Shown here: positions 19,390 to 27,188 of the stretch, in pieces | Position numbering within the stretch: the first letter of the stretch is position 1 | Layout: each line of letters starts with the position of its first letter | Assembly: GCA_028688835.1 (NCBI GenBank) | Contig: JAQTXL010000008.1 | Location: 1-40,390, forward strand | Source of the DNA: Candidatus Nanopelagicales bacterium | Lineage (GTDB): Bacteria > Actinomycetota > Actinomycetes > S36-B12 | Reading direction: 5' to 3' | DNA length: 40,390 bases | Translations under genes and position numbers: made by a program | The notes under the pieces: model-generated | Told to the model about the DNA's origin: nothing | Database searches by the model: none | What the model saw: the letters and a program-made list of their open reading frames with translations, nothing else

Positions 19390-20525
19390 GGTCGCCTCGC
19401 CATGGCCAGGCCGATCGCCATCGCCAGTGGGGCCTCCACTGCCCGCTGGGCCCGGCTGTGCGCCTCCAGGCCCAGGAACGCGGGGCTGACGGTCACCGGA
19501 TAGCCAAGCTCGGTCGCCATCCGCTCCCGCAGGCCGGTGAGCGCGATCGCACCGCCGACCACGGTGATGGTCGTGATGCGCGCATCGCTGCTCGCGGACA
19601 TGTAATAGTCGAGCGAGTTGCGGATCTCGGCGACGATGCCGGTGGCCCACATGTTGAGCTCGCCCAGAGCGGTTGCCGTGCTCGGCGCCAGCCCGATCGT
19701 CACGGTGCCCGCGACGGCCTGGAAGACGCTCGACTCGGCGACGGGCACCAGGGCCGGAGCCGGGCCGTTGAGGCCGGTCTCGCGCTTGAGCAGCTCGGCC
19801 GCCTCGCGATCGAGGTCGAGGGCATCGGCGATGGCGCTGGTGGCCTGCAGCCCGCCGAGCGGGTTGAGGGTGCGGATGAACCGCGGCTGGCCGCCGGCGT
19901 GCACCGTGACCGTGACCTGCTCAGCACCGATGTCCACGATCGCTCGGGGCTCCTGATCGGTCGGCAGCACGCCCCCGCAGGCGGCTCGGATGTGCGCGAA
20001 GGGCGCGATGTCGGCGACCACGGGCACCAGGCCGGCACTGCGAACGACCCCCGCCAGCTCCAGGGCCTGCGACCGCTCGGTGGCCACGACCAGGATGCGG
20101 TTCTCGTCGACGAGGTGGCCCTTGGCGTCGAGCCGCGTGATCTCGTCGAGCAGGTGGTAGTCGAGCTGCGCCGCGGCCATGTCGATGGGCAGGGACTCCT
20201 GCACCTGGTAGCGCAGGGCCGAGGCGAAGTCCGCCGGCGCCATCCACGGCAGCTCGAGCTGGCGCGTGAGCAGGTTGGCGTCGGTGATGGCGAAGGCCAC
20301 ATGACGCGAACTGAAGCGCCCGGCCTTCCACAGCTGCCTGAGGGCGCGGGCCACGACCTTGGCGTCGATGACTCGCCCGCCCCGCATGGCGCCGTGCGGC
20401 AAGGGGACCGCCGCAGCGCGGTGCACCGTGGTCTGGCCGGTGCGACCGTCGGTGCGCAGCTCGACGGCGCGCACGCCGGTCGTGCCGATGTCCAGCCCGA
20501 CGAGGGTGCCGCGGGACCTGCCCAT
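19386..20525 (-). CDS. pilM: Type IV pilus assembly actin-like ATPase PilM
   Basis: VGLDIGTTGVRAVEL; ALRYQVQESLPIDMAAAQLDYHLL; AIVDIGAEQVTVTV; ITVVGGAIALTGL. Confidence 0.92.
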   Translation of the reverse strand: MGRSRGTLVGLDIGTTGVRAVELRTDGRTGQTTVHRAAAVPLPHGAMRGGRVIDAKVVARALRQLWKAGRFSSRHVAFAITDANLLTRQLELPWMAPADFASALRYQVQESLPIDMAAAQLDYHLLDEITRLDAKGHLVDENRILVVATERSQALELAGVVRSAGLVPVVADIAPFAHIRAACGGVLPTDQEPRAIVDIGAEQVTVTVHAGGQPRFIRTLNPLGGLQATSAIADALDLDREAAELLKRETGLNGPAPALVPVAESSVFQAVAGTVTIGLAPSTATALGELNMWATGIVAEIRNSLDYYMSASSDARITTITVVGGAIALTGLRERMATELGYPVTVSPAFLGLEAHSRAQRAVEAPLAMAIGLAMARRP

Positions 20526-20569
20526 GCCTGCTCCTTCGCTGCTCGGTGCGTGACTCCTGCTCAGGCTGG

Positions 20570-20576
20570 GTATCGG
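20570..20576 (-). promoter_or_regulatory. Weak candidate -10-like CCGATAC upstream of pilM operon
   Basis: Minus strand GGGCCGATACCC, 44 nt before pilM ATG; one mismatch to CCGAAAC, but the GTGCCC half-site is not at N16. Confidence 0.3.
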
Positions 20577-20594
20577 CCCGATCGCGCGCGAGCG

Positions 20595-20623
20595 GTGCCC
20601 GTTCGGCCCGGATGAGCCGAAAC
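20595..20623 (+). promoter_or_regulatory. Candidate T4P promoter element GTGCCC-N16-CCGAAAC upstream of pilT-pilB-pilT-pilC operon
   Basis: GTGCCC GTTCGGCCCGGATGAG CCGAAAC, 7 nt before ATG 20631. Confidence 0.65.
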
Positions 20624-20630
20624 CACCGGT

Positions 20631-21800
20631 ATGGCCCTGCCCGCAGCCCCGATGACCGTGGCGTCGCATGACGCCCTGGGGCAGTCCGGGTCCGACTGCC
20701 CGGTGCTCGCGCCGGCCGAGGCGACGCTGCTGCGTCAGGTGCTCGAGGCTGCCGTCGCGCATGGAGCCTCGGACGTCCACGTGCGCGCTGGTGCGCCGCC
20801 GCTGCTGCGCGTCGAGGGTCGCCTCCTCCCGCTCGACCTCCCGCCGCTCACCGCCGACGACGCCACGGCGCTGGTCCTCGAGGCGATGACGCAGGAGGAG
20901 GACCGTGCCGAGTATGCGCGCGACCACGAGCGCGACTTCGCGGTGACCGAGCCGTTCGTGGGCAGGTTCCGGGTCAACGCCTACCGGATGCGCGGGTCCG
21001 ACGCGATGGTGCTGCGGCACGTGCGGGAGAGCGTGCCGAGCCTGGAGGCGCTGGGCGTCCCGGCGATCGCACGATCCCTCGCCCTGACGCCGAGCGGCAT
21101 CGTGCTCGTGTGCGGCCCGACCGGCTCGGGCAAGTCGACGACCCTTGCGGCCATGATCGATGCGATCAACGACGAGCGGTACTGCCACATCCTCACGATC
21201 GAGGACCCGATCGAGTTCCTGCACGCGAACAGGCGGGCGACGATCAGCCAGCGCGAGCTGCACACCGACACCCTCGAGTTCGCCAGGGCCCTGCGCGCCG
21301 GCCTGCGTCAGGACCCGGACGTCATGGTCATCGGCGAGATCCGCGATCGCGAGACGCTGCGCACGGCACTGCAGGCGGCACAGACCGGGCACCTCGTGCT
21401 GGCGAGCATGCATGCCAGCTCGGTGATCGAGGTCGTGCACCGGATCGTCGACATGTTCCCCGCGGACGAGCACCGCCAGATCCGGGCGACGCTGGCCGAG
21501 TCCCTGCGCGGGATCATCTGCCAGCACCTGGTGGCCGGTGCCCGTGCTGACGGTCGCGTGCTCACCTGCGAGATCGCGGTCTCGACCGCGCGCATCCGCG
21601 ATGCGATCACCGACGCGGAGCGGACCGACCAGCTCCACGAGATCCTGGCCGAGGGCGAGCACTACGGCATGCGCACGAGTGAGCAGGACCTCGTGCGGCT
21701 GGTGCTCGCAGGAGACATCACGCTCAGCGAGGCGCAGACCGTGACCACGCGCCAGTCCGACCTCCTGGTCGCGCTGCGCAGGGCCGGCTTCCGTGGCTAG
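20631..21800 (+). CDS. pilT: PilT/PilU-type T4P retraction ATPase (paralog 1)
   Basis: Walker A CGPTGSGKSTTLAAMIDAIN, TIEDPIEFLH, GEIRDRETLRTALQAAQTGHLVLASMHASS. Confidence 0.92.
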   Translation: MALPAAPMTVASHDALGQSGSDCPVLAPAEATLLRQVLEAAVAHGASDVHVRAGAPPLLRVEGRLLPLDLPPLTADDATALVLEAMTQEEDRAEYARDHERDFAVTEPFVGRFRVNAYRMRGSDAMVLRHVRESVPSLEALGVPAIARSLALTPSGIVLVCGPTGSGKSTTLAAMIDAINDERYCHILTIEDPIEFLHANRRATISQRELHTDTLEFARALRAGLRQDPDVMVIGEIRDRETLRTALQAAQTGHLVLASMHASSVIEVVHRIVDMFPADEHRQIRATLAESLRGIICQHLVAGARADGRVLTCEIAVSTARIRDAITDAERTDQLHEILAEGEHYGMRTSEQDLVRLVLAGDITLSEAQTVTTRQSDLLVALRRAGFRG

Positions 21801-23472
21801 CGCTCCCGGCGCGATCGCCGACCTCCTGGTGACGAACGGGCTCATCAGCGCCCAGCAGCAAGCCCAGGCCCAGGCGCAGGCCGCGCTCACCCAGGAGCCA
21901 GTGCTCAACATCCTGGTGCAGCAGGGCAGCGTCACCCGCAAGGACGTGGTGCGCGCGACCGTGCAGGCTGCCGGCCTGGAGTTCGTGGACATCCTCGCGC
22001 TGACGGTGGACCCGGCTGCAGCGGCGATGATCACCGGCGACCAGGCGCGCAAGTACCAGGTCATCCCCGTCGCCCTCGATCACGACGTGCTCGTCGTCGT
22101 CGGCGACTCGCAGACTGCGGCCAACTGGCAGGTGAGCGAGGACCTGGAGGCCATCACGCGGCATCCGGTGCGCTTCGCCTGCGCGATGCGGTCCGAGATC
22201 GCGATCCGCATCAACCAGCTCTACCGGGCCGAGTCCGAGCTGGGCGAGCTCGTGCGCGGCATGCTCGACGAGGAGCAGGTGATCGACATCCAGGCGCCGG
22301 TCGTGGCGACCACCGACGCCCCGCTGGTGCGCTACGTCAACCTGCTGCTCAAGCAGGCCATCTCCGACAAGGCGTCGGACATCCATGTCGAGCCCAGCGA
22401 GGACCACATCAGGATCCGCTTCCGCATCGACGGGGTGCTCAAGGAGCAGGCGCCCGCGCCCAAGGAGATGCAGTCGGCGCTCATCAGCCGCCTGAAGATC
22501 ATGGCGGACATGGACATCGCCGAGCGCAGGGTGCCGCAGGACGGCCGGCTCTCACTGATCTGGAGCGGGCAGAAGATCGACCTGCGCGTGAGCTGCCTGC
22601 CGACCGTGTGGGGCGAGAAGATCGTCATGCGCATCCTGGACAACTCATCGGCGCAGATGACCCTCGCGCACCTGGGCTTCTCGCCGGAGAACCTCGACCA
22701 TTGGCGCAACGCCTATGAGCGGCCCAATGGGATGCTCATCGTGAGCGGGCCCACGGGCTCGGGCAAGTCGACCACGCTGTACGCGACGCTCAACACCGTC
22801 GCTCGCCCCGAGATCAACATCGTCACTGTGGAGGACCCGGTCGAGTACCGCATCCCCGGCATCAACCAGGTGCAGACCCACGCCAAGGCCGGACTCACGT
22901 TCGCCTCGGCGCTGCGCTCGATCCTGCGTGCGGATCCCGATGTGATCCTCATCGGTGAGATCCGCGACTACGAGACCGCACAGATCGCCGTGGAGTCCGC
23001 GCTCACGGGCCACCTCGTGCTCACGACCCTGCACACGAACAACGCGCCGAGCGTCATCACTCGGCTCATCGAGATGGGCATCGAGCCGTTCCTGGTGAGC
23101 TCAGCCCTGGCCTGCACGACGAGCCAGCGGCTGGCCCGCCGACTGTGCCTGTCGTGCCGGCGCCCGGTGGGCAAGTCGGCGGCCGAGCTCGCTGCGGTCG
23201 GCTTCGAGTACCCCGCGGGGGTGCAGCCGACCTTCTTCGAGCCGGTCGGCTGCTCCAGCTGCGCGCACACCGGGTACCAGGGGCGCATGGGCCTGCACGA
23301 GGTCATGCCCATGAGCGAGGAGATCGGGCGGCTGGCGTTCAGTCGCGCATCCTCGGACGAGGTGCGACGCGTCGCGATCGATGCCGGCATGCGGACGCTG
23401 CGGCAGGACGGCTGGCTCAAGGTCTCGCAGGGCCTGACCACCATCAGCGAGGTGCTTCGGGTGATCGCGTGA
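21793..23472 (+). CDS. pilB: T4P assembly ATPase PilB/GspE
   Basis: N-terminal GspE_N-like domain; SGPTGSGKSTTLYATLN, VEDPVEYRIPGINQVQ, Cys4 zinc site CLSC...CSSC; GTG start overlapping pilT stop. Confidence 0.95.
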   Translation: MASAPGAIADLLVTNGLISAQQQAQAQAQAALTQEPVLNILVQQGSVTRKDVVRATVQAAGLEFVDILALTVDPAAAAMITGDQARKYQVIPVALDHDVLVVVGDSQTAANWQVSEDLEAITRHPVRFACAMRSEIAIRINQLYRAESELGELVRGMLDEEQVIDIQAPVVATTDAPLVRYVNLLLKQAISDKASDIHVEPSEDHIRIRFRIDGVLKEQAPAPKEMQSALISRLKIMADMDIAERRVPQDGRLSLIWSGQKIDLRVSCLPTVWGEKIVMRILDNSSAQMTLAHLGFSPENLDHWRNAYERPNGMLIVSGPTGSGKSTTLYATLNTVARPEINIVTVEDPVEYRIPGINQVQTHAKAGLTFASALRSILRADPDVILIGEIRDYETAQIAVESALTGHLVLTTLHTNNAPSVITRLIEMGIEPFLVSSALACTTSQRLARRLCLSCRRPVGKSAAELAAVGFEYPAGVQPTFFEPVGCSSCAHTGYQGRMGLHEVMPMSEEIGRLAFSRASSDEVRRVAIDAGMRTLRQDGWLKVSQGLTTISEVLRVIA

Positions 23473-23500
23473 CGACCGGACGACGAGTGGAGTGCAGCTG

Positions 23501-24805
23501 ATGGACGACGACGGCTTCGTGCTGCCCCGCATGCCCGGGCTCCCGACCGCGAACGGTGCGATCGGGGTGGTCGACGTGCACGCGCCGTCGGGCCCGCACC
23601 TGCTGCCCGGGCTGCTCCCGGTCGAGGCGATCACGTCGCGCATCGACGCTCCGCAGGCGCCGCCGCCGGTCGCTGATGTGGGCATCCGGATCCTCGAGCC
23701 TGACGCGTCGGCCTCGCAGGGCATCGGCATCCAGCTCGACGACATCCTGCTCGTGCTGCTGGAGCGTGGGGCCTCGGATCTGCACCTGAGCGTCAACGCC
23801 CCGCCCATGATCCGCGTCAACGGCGATCTCGAGGCGCTGCCCGGGCATGCGCCCCTGACGCCCAAGGACATCCGCGAGGCCATGTACGCGATCCTCAGTG
23901 ATCGCCAGAAGCAGGCGTTCGAGGAGACCAAGGAGCTCGACCTCGCCTACGAGCTGCCCGGTGCGGCGAGGTTCCGCGTCAACCTGCTGCAGCAGCAGGG
24001 CTCCATCGGCGCAGTGCTGCGCTCGATCCCGTGGGAGATCCGCAGCCTCGAGGAGCTGAGCATGCCGCCATCGCTCGCGGCACTCACCGCGCTTCCGCGC
24101 GGGCTCGTGCTCGTGACCGGGCCGACCGGCTCGGGCAAGTCGACGACGCTTGCAGCCCTGGTGGATCGCGTGAACCGCACACGCAAGGGGCACATCATCA
24201 CGATCGAGGACCCGATCGAGTTCGTGCACCCGCACAAGGGATGCGTGGTCAACCAGCGCGAGGTCGGCACGGACACGCGGTCCTTCGCCGCGGCGCTGCG
24301 GCACGCACTGCGGCAGGATCCCGACGTCATGCTCGTCGGCGAGATGCGCGACCTGGAGACCATCGCGATCGCACTGACCGCAGCAGAGACCGGGCACCTC
24401 GTGTTCGCGACCCTGCACACGAGCTCGGCGGCCAGCACGATCGACCGCATCATCGATGTGTTCCCGGCCGAGCAGCAGGCGCAGATCCGCACGCAGCTGG
24501 CGTCATCGCTGGAGGCTGTCGTCTGCCAGACCCTGTGCCGCACCAGTGACGGCAGCGGGCGCATCGCTGCGACCGAGGTGCTCATCGCCACACCGGCGAT
24601 CCGCAACCTGGTGCGCGAGGGCAAGCTGCAGTCGATCCCATCGGCCCTCCAGACCGGTTCGCGCCACGGCATGCACACGCTCAATCAGCGCCTCGCCGAG
24701 CTCGTCGCCAGCGGCCGGGTCGCCTACGACGAGGCGCGTGAGCACTGCTCGGACCCGGACGAGCTCGCGCAGCTGCTGGGACGGAGCGCTGATGACGCAG
24801 ACTGA
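23501..24805 (+). CDS. pilT: PilT T4P retraction ATPase (paralog 2, canonical sequence)
   Basis: [97 protein letters not shown]. Confidence 0.95.
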   Translation: MDDDGFVLPRMPGLPTANGAIGVVDVHAPSGPHLLPGLLPVEAITSRIDAPQAPPPVADVGIRILEPDASASQGIGIQLDDILLVLLERGASDLHLSVNAPPMIRVNGDLEALPGHAPLTPKDIREAMYAILSDRQKQAFEETKELDLAYELPGAARFRVNLLQQQGSIGAVLRSIPWEIRSLEELSMPPSLAALTALPRGLVLVTGPTGSGKSTTLAALVDRVNRTRKGHIITIEDPIEFVHPHKGCVVNQREVGTDTRSFAAALRHALRQDPDVMLVGEMRDLETIAIALTAAETGHLVFATLHTSSAASTIDRIIDVFPAEQQAQIRTQLASSLEAVVCQTLCRTSDGSGRIAATEVLIATPAIRNLVREGKLQSIPSALQTGSRHGMHTLNQRLAELVASGRVAYDEAREHCSDPDELAQLLGRSADDAD

Positions 24806-26012
24806 GTACTTCATCCGGGCACGCTCGCGCAAGGGACGCCTGATCGAGCAGCACATCAAGGGCTCGAGCGAGGCGGAGGCGGTCGCGCGCGTGCGCCAGC
24901 TCGGGCTCACGCCCATCTCCGTGGAGATCCAGAACACGGGATGGAACAAGGAGATCCACCTGGTCAAGCCGCGGGTCAAGCCCAAGGACCTGGCGATCAT
25001 GACGCGCCAGTTCGCGACGATGCTCAGTGCCGGCCTGCCGATCCTGCGCTGCCTGGCGATCCTGGGCGACCAGACCGAGAGCGTGCGCCTGGGGGAGCTG
25101 ATCGCACAGGTGCGCGACGATGTCGAGCGCGGCTCGGCCCTGTCGGAGTCACTCGTGCTCTACCCGGAGTTCCCGCCGCTGATGGTGAACATGATCCGTG
25201 CGGGAGAGGTCGGTGGCTTCCTCGACGAGACGATGCTGCAGATCGCCGAGTCCATCGAGGCCGATGTGCGGCTCCGGGGCAAGATCAAGGCCGCCCTCAC
25301 CTACCCGATCGCCGTCGGCGTGATCGCGATCGTCGTGACGACGGCGATGCTGATCTTCGTCGTCCCGGTGTTCTCGGAGATGTTCGCCTCGCTCGGCGGG
25401 CAGCTGCCGACGCCGACGCAGATCCTGGTCAGCATCTCGGATGTCGTGCGCAATCCGCTCTTCCTGGTGCCCGCCATCGTGCTCACTGCCGCCGCGATCA
25501 TCTGGTACCGACGCATGCGCAATGCGCCCGCGGTGCGAGCCTTCGTGGACCCGATGAAGTTCAGGCTGCCGGTGTTCGGCCAGCTCTTCCACAAGATCGC
25601 CATCGCACGCTTCACGCGCAACTTCTCGGCGCTGCTGCGCGCAGGCGTGCCGATCCTGACCGCCCTCGACATCGTCGGCGGGACCTCGGGGAACGTCGTC
25701 ATCGTGCGCGCCGTGACTGCTGTGCAGGAGAGCGTGCGCCAGGGCTCGGGCATGGCCCGACCGCTGAGCGAGCATCCGGTGTTCCCCGACATGGTGGTGC
25801 AGATGATCGCGGTCGGCGAGGACACGGGCGCCCTCGACGAGATGCTCGCGAAGATCGCCGACTTCTACGACGCCGAGGTCGAGGCGACCACCGAGCAGCT
25901 CATGGCGCTCATCGAGCCGATCATGATCATGCTGCTCGGCGGTCTGGTCGGCGGCATGATCGTCGCGATGTACCTGCCGATCTTCAACATCTTCGAACTC
26001 GTCAAGCAGTGA
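24792..26012 (+). CDS. pilC: T4P platform protein PilC
   Basis: LAIMTRQFATMLSAGLPILRCLAIL ... FTRNFSALLRAGVPILTALDIV ... two T2SSF domains. Confidence 0.95.
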   Translation: MTQTEYFIRARSRKGRLIEQHIKGSSEAEAVARVRQLGLTPISVEIQNTGWNKEIHLVKPRVKPKDLAIMTRQFATMLSAGLPILRCLAILGDQTESVRLGELIAQVRDDVERGSALSESLVLYPEFPPLMVNMIRAGEVGGFLDETMLQIAESIEADVRLRGKIKAALTYPIAVGVIAIVVTTAMLIFVVPVFSEMFASLGGQLPTPTQILVSISDVVRNPLFLVPAIVLTAAAIIWYRRMRNAPAVRAFVDPMKFRLPVFGQLFHKIAIARFTRNFSALLRAGVPILTALDIVGGTSGNVVIVRAVTAVQESVRQGSGMARPLSEHPVFPDMVVQMIAVGEDTGALDEMLAKIADFYDAEVEATTEQLMALIEPIMIMLLGGLVGGMIVAMYLPIFNIFELVKQ

Positions 26013-26013
26013 C

Positions 26014-26042
26014 GTGCACTTCGCCCAGGATCGGTCCGAAAC
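26014..26042 (+). promoter_or_regulatory. Candidate T4P promoter element GTGCAC-N16-CCGAAAC upstream of pilA
   Basis: GTGCAC TTCGCCCAGGATCGGT CCGAAAC immediately after the pilC stop; shares a 13-mer ATCGGTCCGAAAC with the pilV promoter element. Confidence 0.65.
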
Positions 26043-26051
26043 CCCTGATGT

Positions 26052-26088
26052 CGACCCACCCTGGGTCGGTACCCCGACGACACGGGGT
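26052..26088 (+). promoter_or_regulatory. Two adjacent perfect hairpins in predicted pilA 5'UTR
   Basis: cgaccca-ccc-tgggtcg (26052-26068) and accccg-acgaca-cggggt (26071-26088). Confidence 0.6.
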
Positions 26089-26109
26089 CGTTCGATCAGG
26101 AGTCAAGAC

Positions 26110-26565
26110 ATGCTCACTCGCCTGACACGGATGCGAGACGAACGCGATTCAGGTTTCACCCTGATCGAGCTGCTCGTCGTCGTCATCATCATCGGCATCC
26201 TCGCCGCCATCGCCATCCCGATCTTCCTCAACCAGCGCAACTCCGCACGCACGGCCTCGGTCGAGTCAGATGTGCGCAACGTGGCCACGCTGATGGAGAC
26301 CGCCTACACGCAGGCCGGCAGCTACCCGGCCAGCGGCACCGACCTGGTGACCGTCGACAACGCCAAGATCTCGGCTGGCAATGCGATCGTCGTCACGGTG
26401 GCTGCCACCGGTGCCTCGTTCACCATCACGGGCTGCAACTCCGAGGCCACGACCTCGAGCCTGACCTACTACGACTCCGCCGGCGGCGGGCTCATCAACC
26501 CAGTGCCGGCAACCGTCACGACCTGCCCGACCTTCGGCGCCTCGCCGACGGCGACGGTCGCGTAG
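26110..26565 (+). CDS. pilA: Major type IV pilin PilA
   Basis: MLTRLTRMRDERDSG/FTLIELLVVVIIIGILAAIAIPIFLNQRNSA; two Cys in the C-terminal half (GCNSE...VTTCP); SD caggag. Confidence 0.95.
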   Translation: MLTRLTRMRDERDSGFTLIELLVVVIIIGILAAIAIPIFLNQRNSARTASVESDVRNVATLMETAYTQAGSYPASGTDLVTVDNAKISAGNAIVVTVAATGASFTITGCNSEATTSSLTYYDSAGGGLINPVPATVTTCPTFGASPTATVA

Positions 26566-26585
26566 CACCACCCGCAGCACGCAGC

Positions 26586-26622
26586 GCAGGGGCCGCCAGT
26601 CATCGCGACTGGCGGCCCCTGC
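26586..26622 (+). terminator. Strong stem-loop terminator/attenuator downstream of pilA
   Basis: gcaggggccgccagt-catcgcg-actggcggcccctgc: perfect 15-bp stem, 7-nt loop; no convincing U-tract. Confidence 0.75.
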
Positions 26623-26729
26623 GGACATTTCCGGCACATTGCGGCCGGGGCGAAGAATTCACGCCGACGACACAGGAATCAGTTGTGTGAGTGGACATGT
26701 CCTGTCATGCTCGGGCCGTGACCAGTCAA

Positions 26730-27188
26730 ATGACCGGACAAAGCACACCCGTGGCCCTTCCCCTGGCGGCCCTGGGTGATGAGTTCGCGGGCATCGAGCG
26801 GTCCCTGGAGATCGGACTGCGACTGGCGCCGGTGCTGCGGGTGGCGCATGACGCCGCCACTGCACTGGCCGCCCTCCTCGCCGAGAGCCCAGCGATCCCC
26901 GTGCGGCTGGCCGGACTGGACTTCACGCAGACCCGCATGCACCTGACGATCACGATCGACCTGGGATCCCTCGACGACATCAAGGTTGCCGCCGAGCGGT
27001 CATGCGCGGCGGTGGCCCTCATCGCGTCCATCGTCGACAGGCTCGCTGCCCACGAGCCGTGCCTGGTGGAGATCCCGCACCCCGACTCCTCCGAGGCGAT
27101 GCGTGCCCGCGGGATCCTCGTGCGCGACCTGCCGGTGCGGACCTGCGCGGCTGCCGAGGCGCCTGCACTGGCGGTGCGCTCATCATGA
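26730..27188 (+). CDS. Hypothetical protein of T4P accessory module
   Basis: MTGQSTPVALPLAALGDEFAGIERSLEIGLRLAPVLRVAHDAATALAAL...; ATGA-coupled to the sigma-like gene; start uncertain (ORF from 26691). Confidence 0.6.
   Translation: MTGQSTPVALPLAALGDEFAGIERSLEIGLRLAPVLRVAHDAATALAALLAESPAIPVRLAGLDFTQTRMHLTITIDLGSLDDIKVAAERSCAAVALIASIVDRLAAHEPCLVEIPHPDSSEAMRARGILVRDLPVRTCAAAEAPALAVRSS

Noticed and set aside
19386-22064. 892-aa version of PilM extending through the pilT region
   Set aside because: Extension is antisense to pilT/pilB; the true PilM start is MGRSRGTLVGLDIGTT at 20525.
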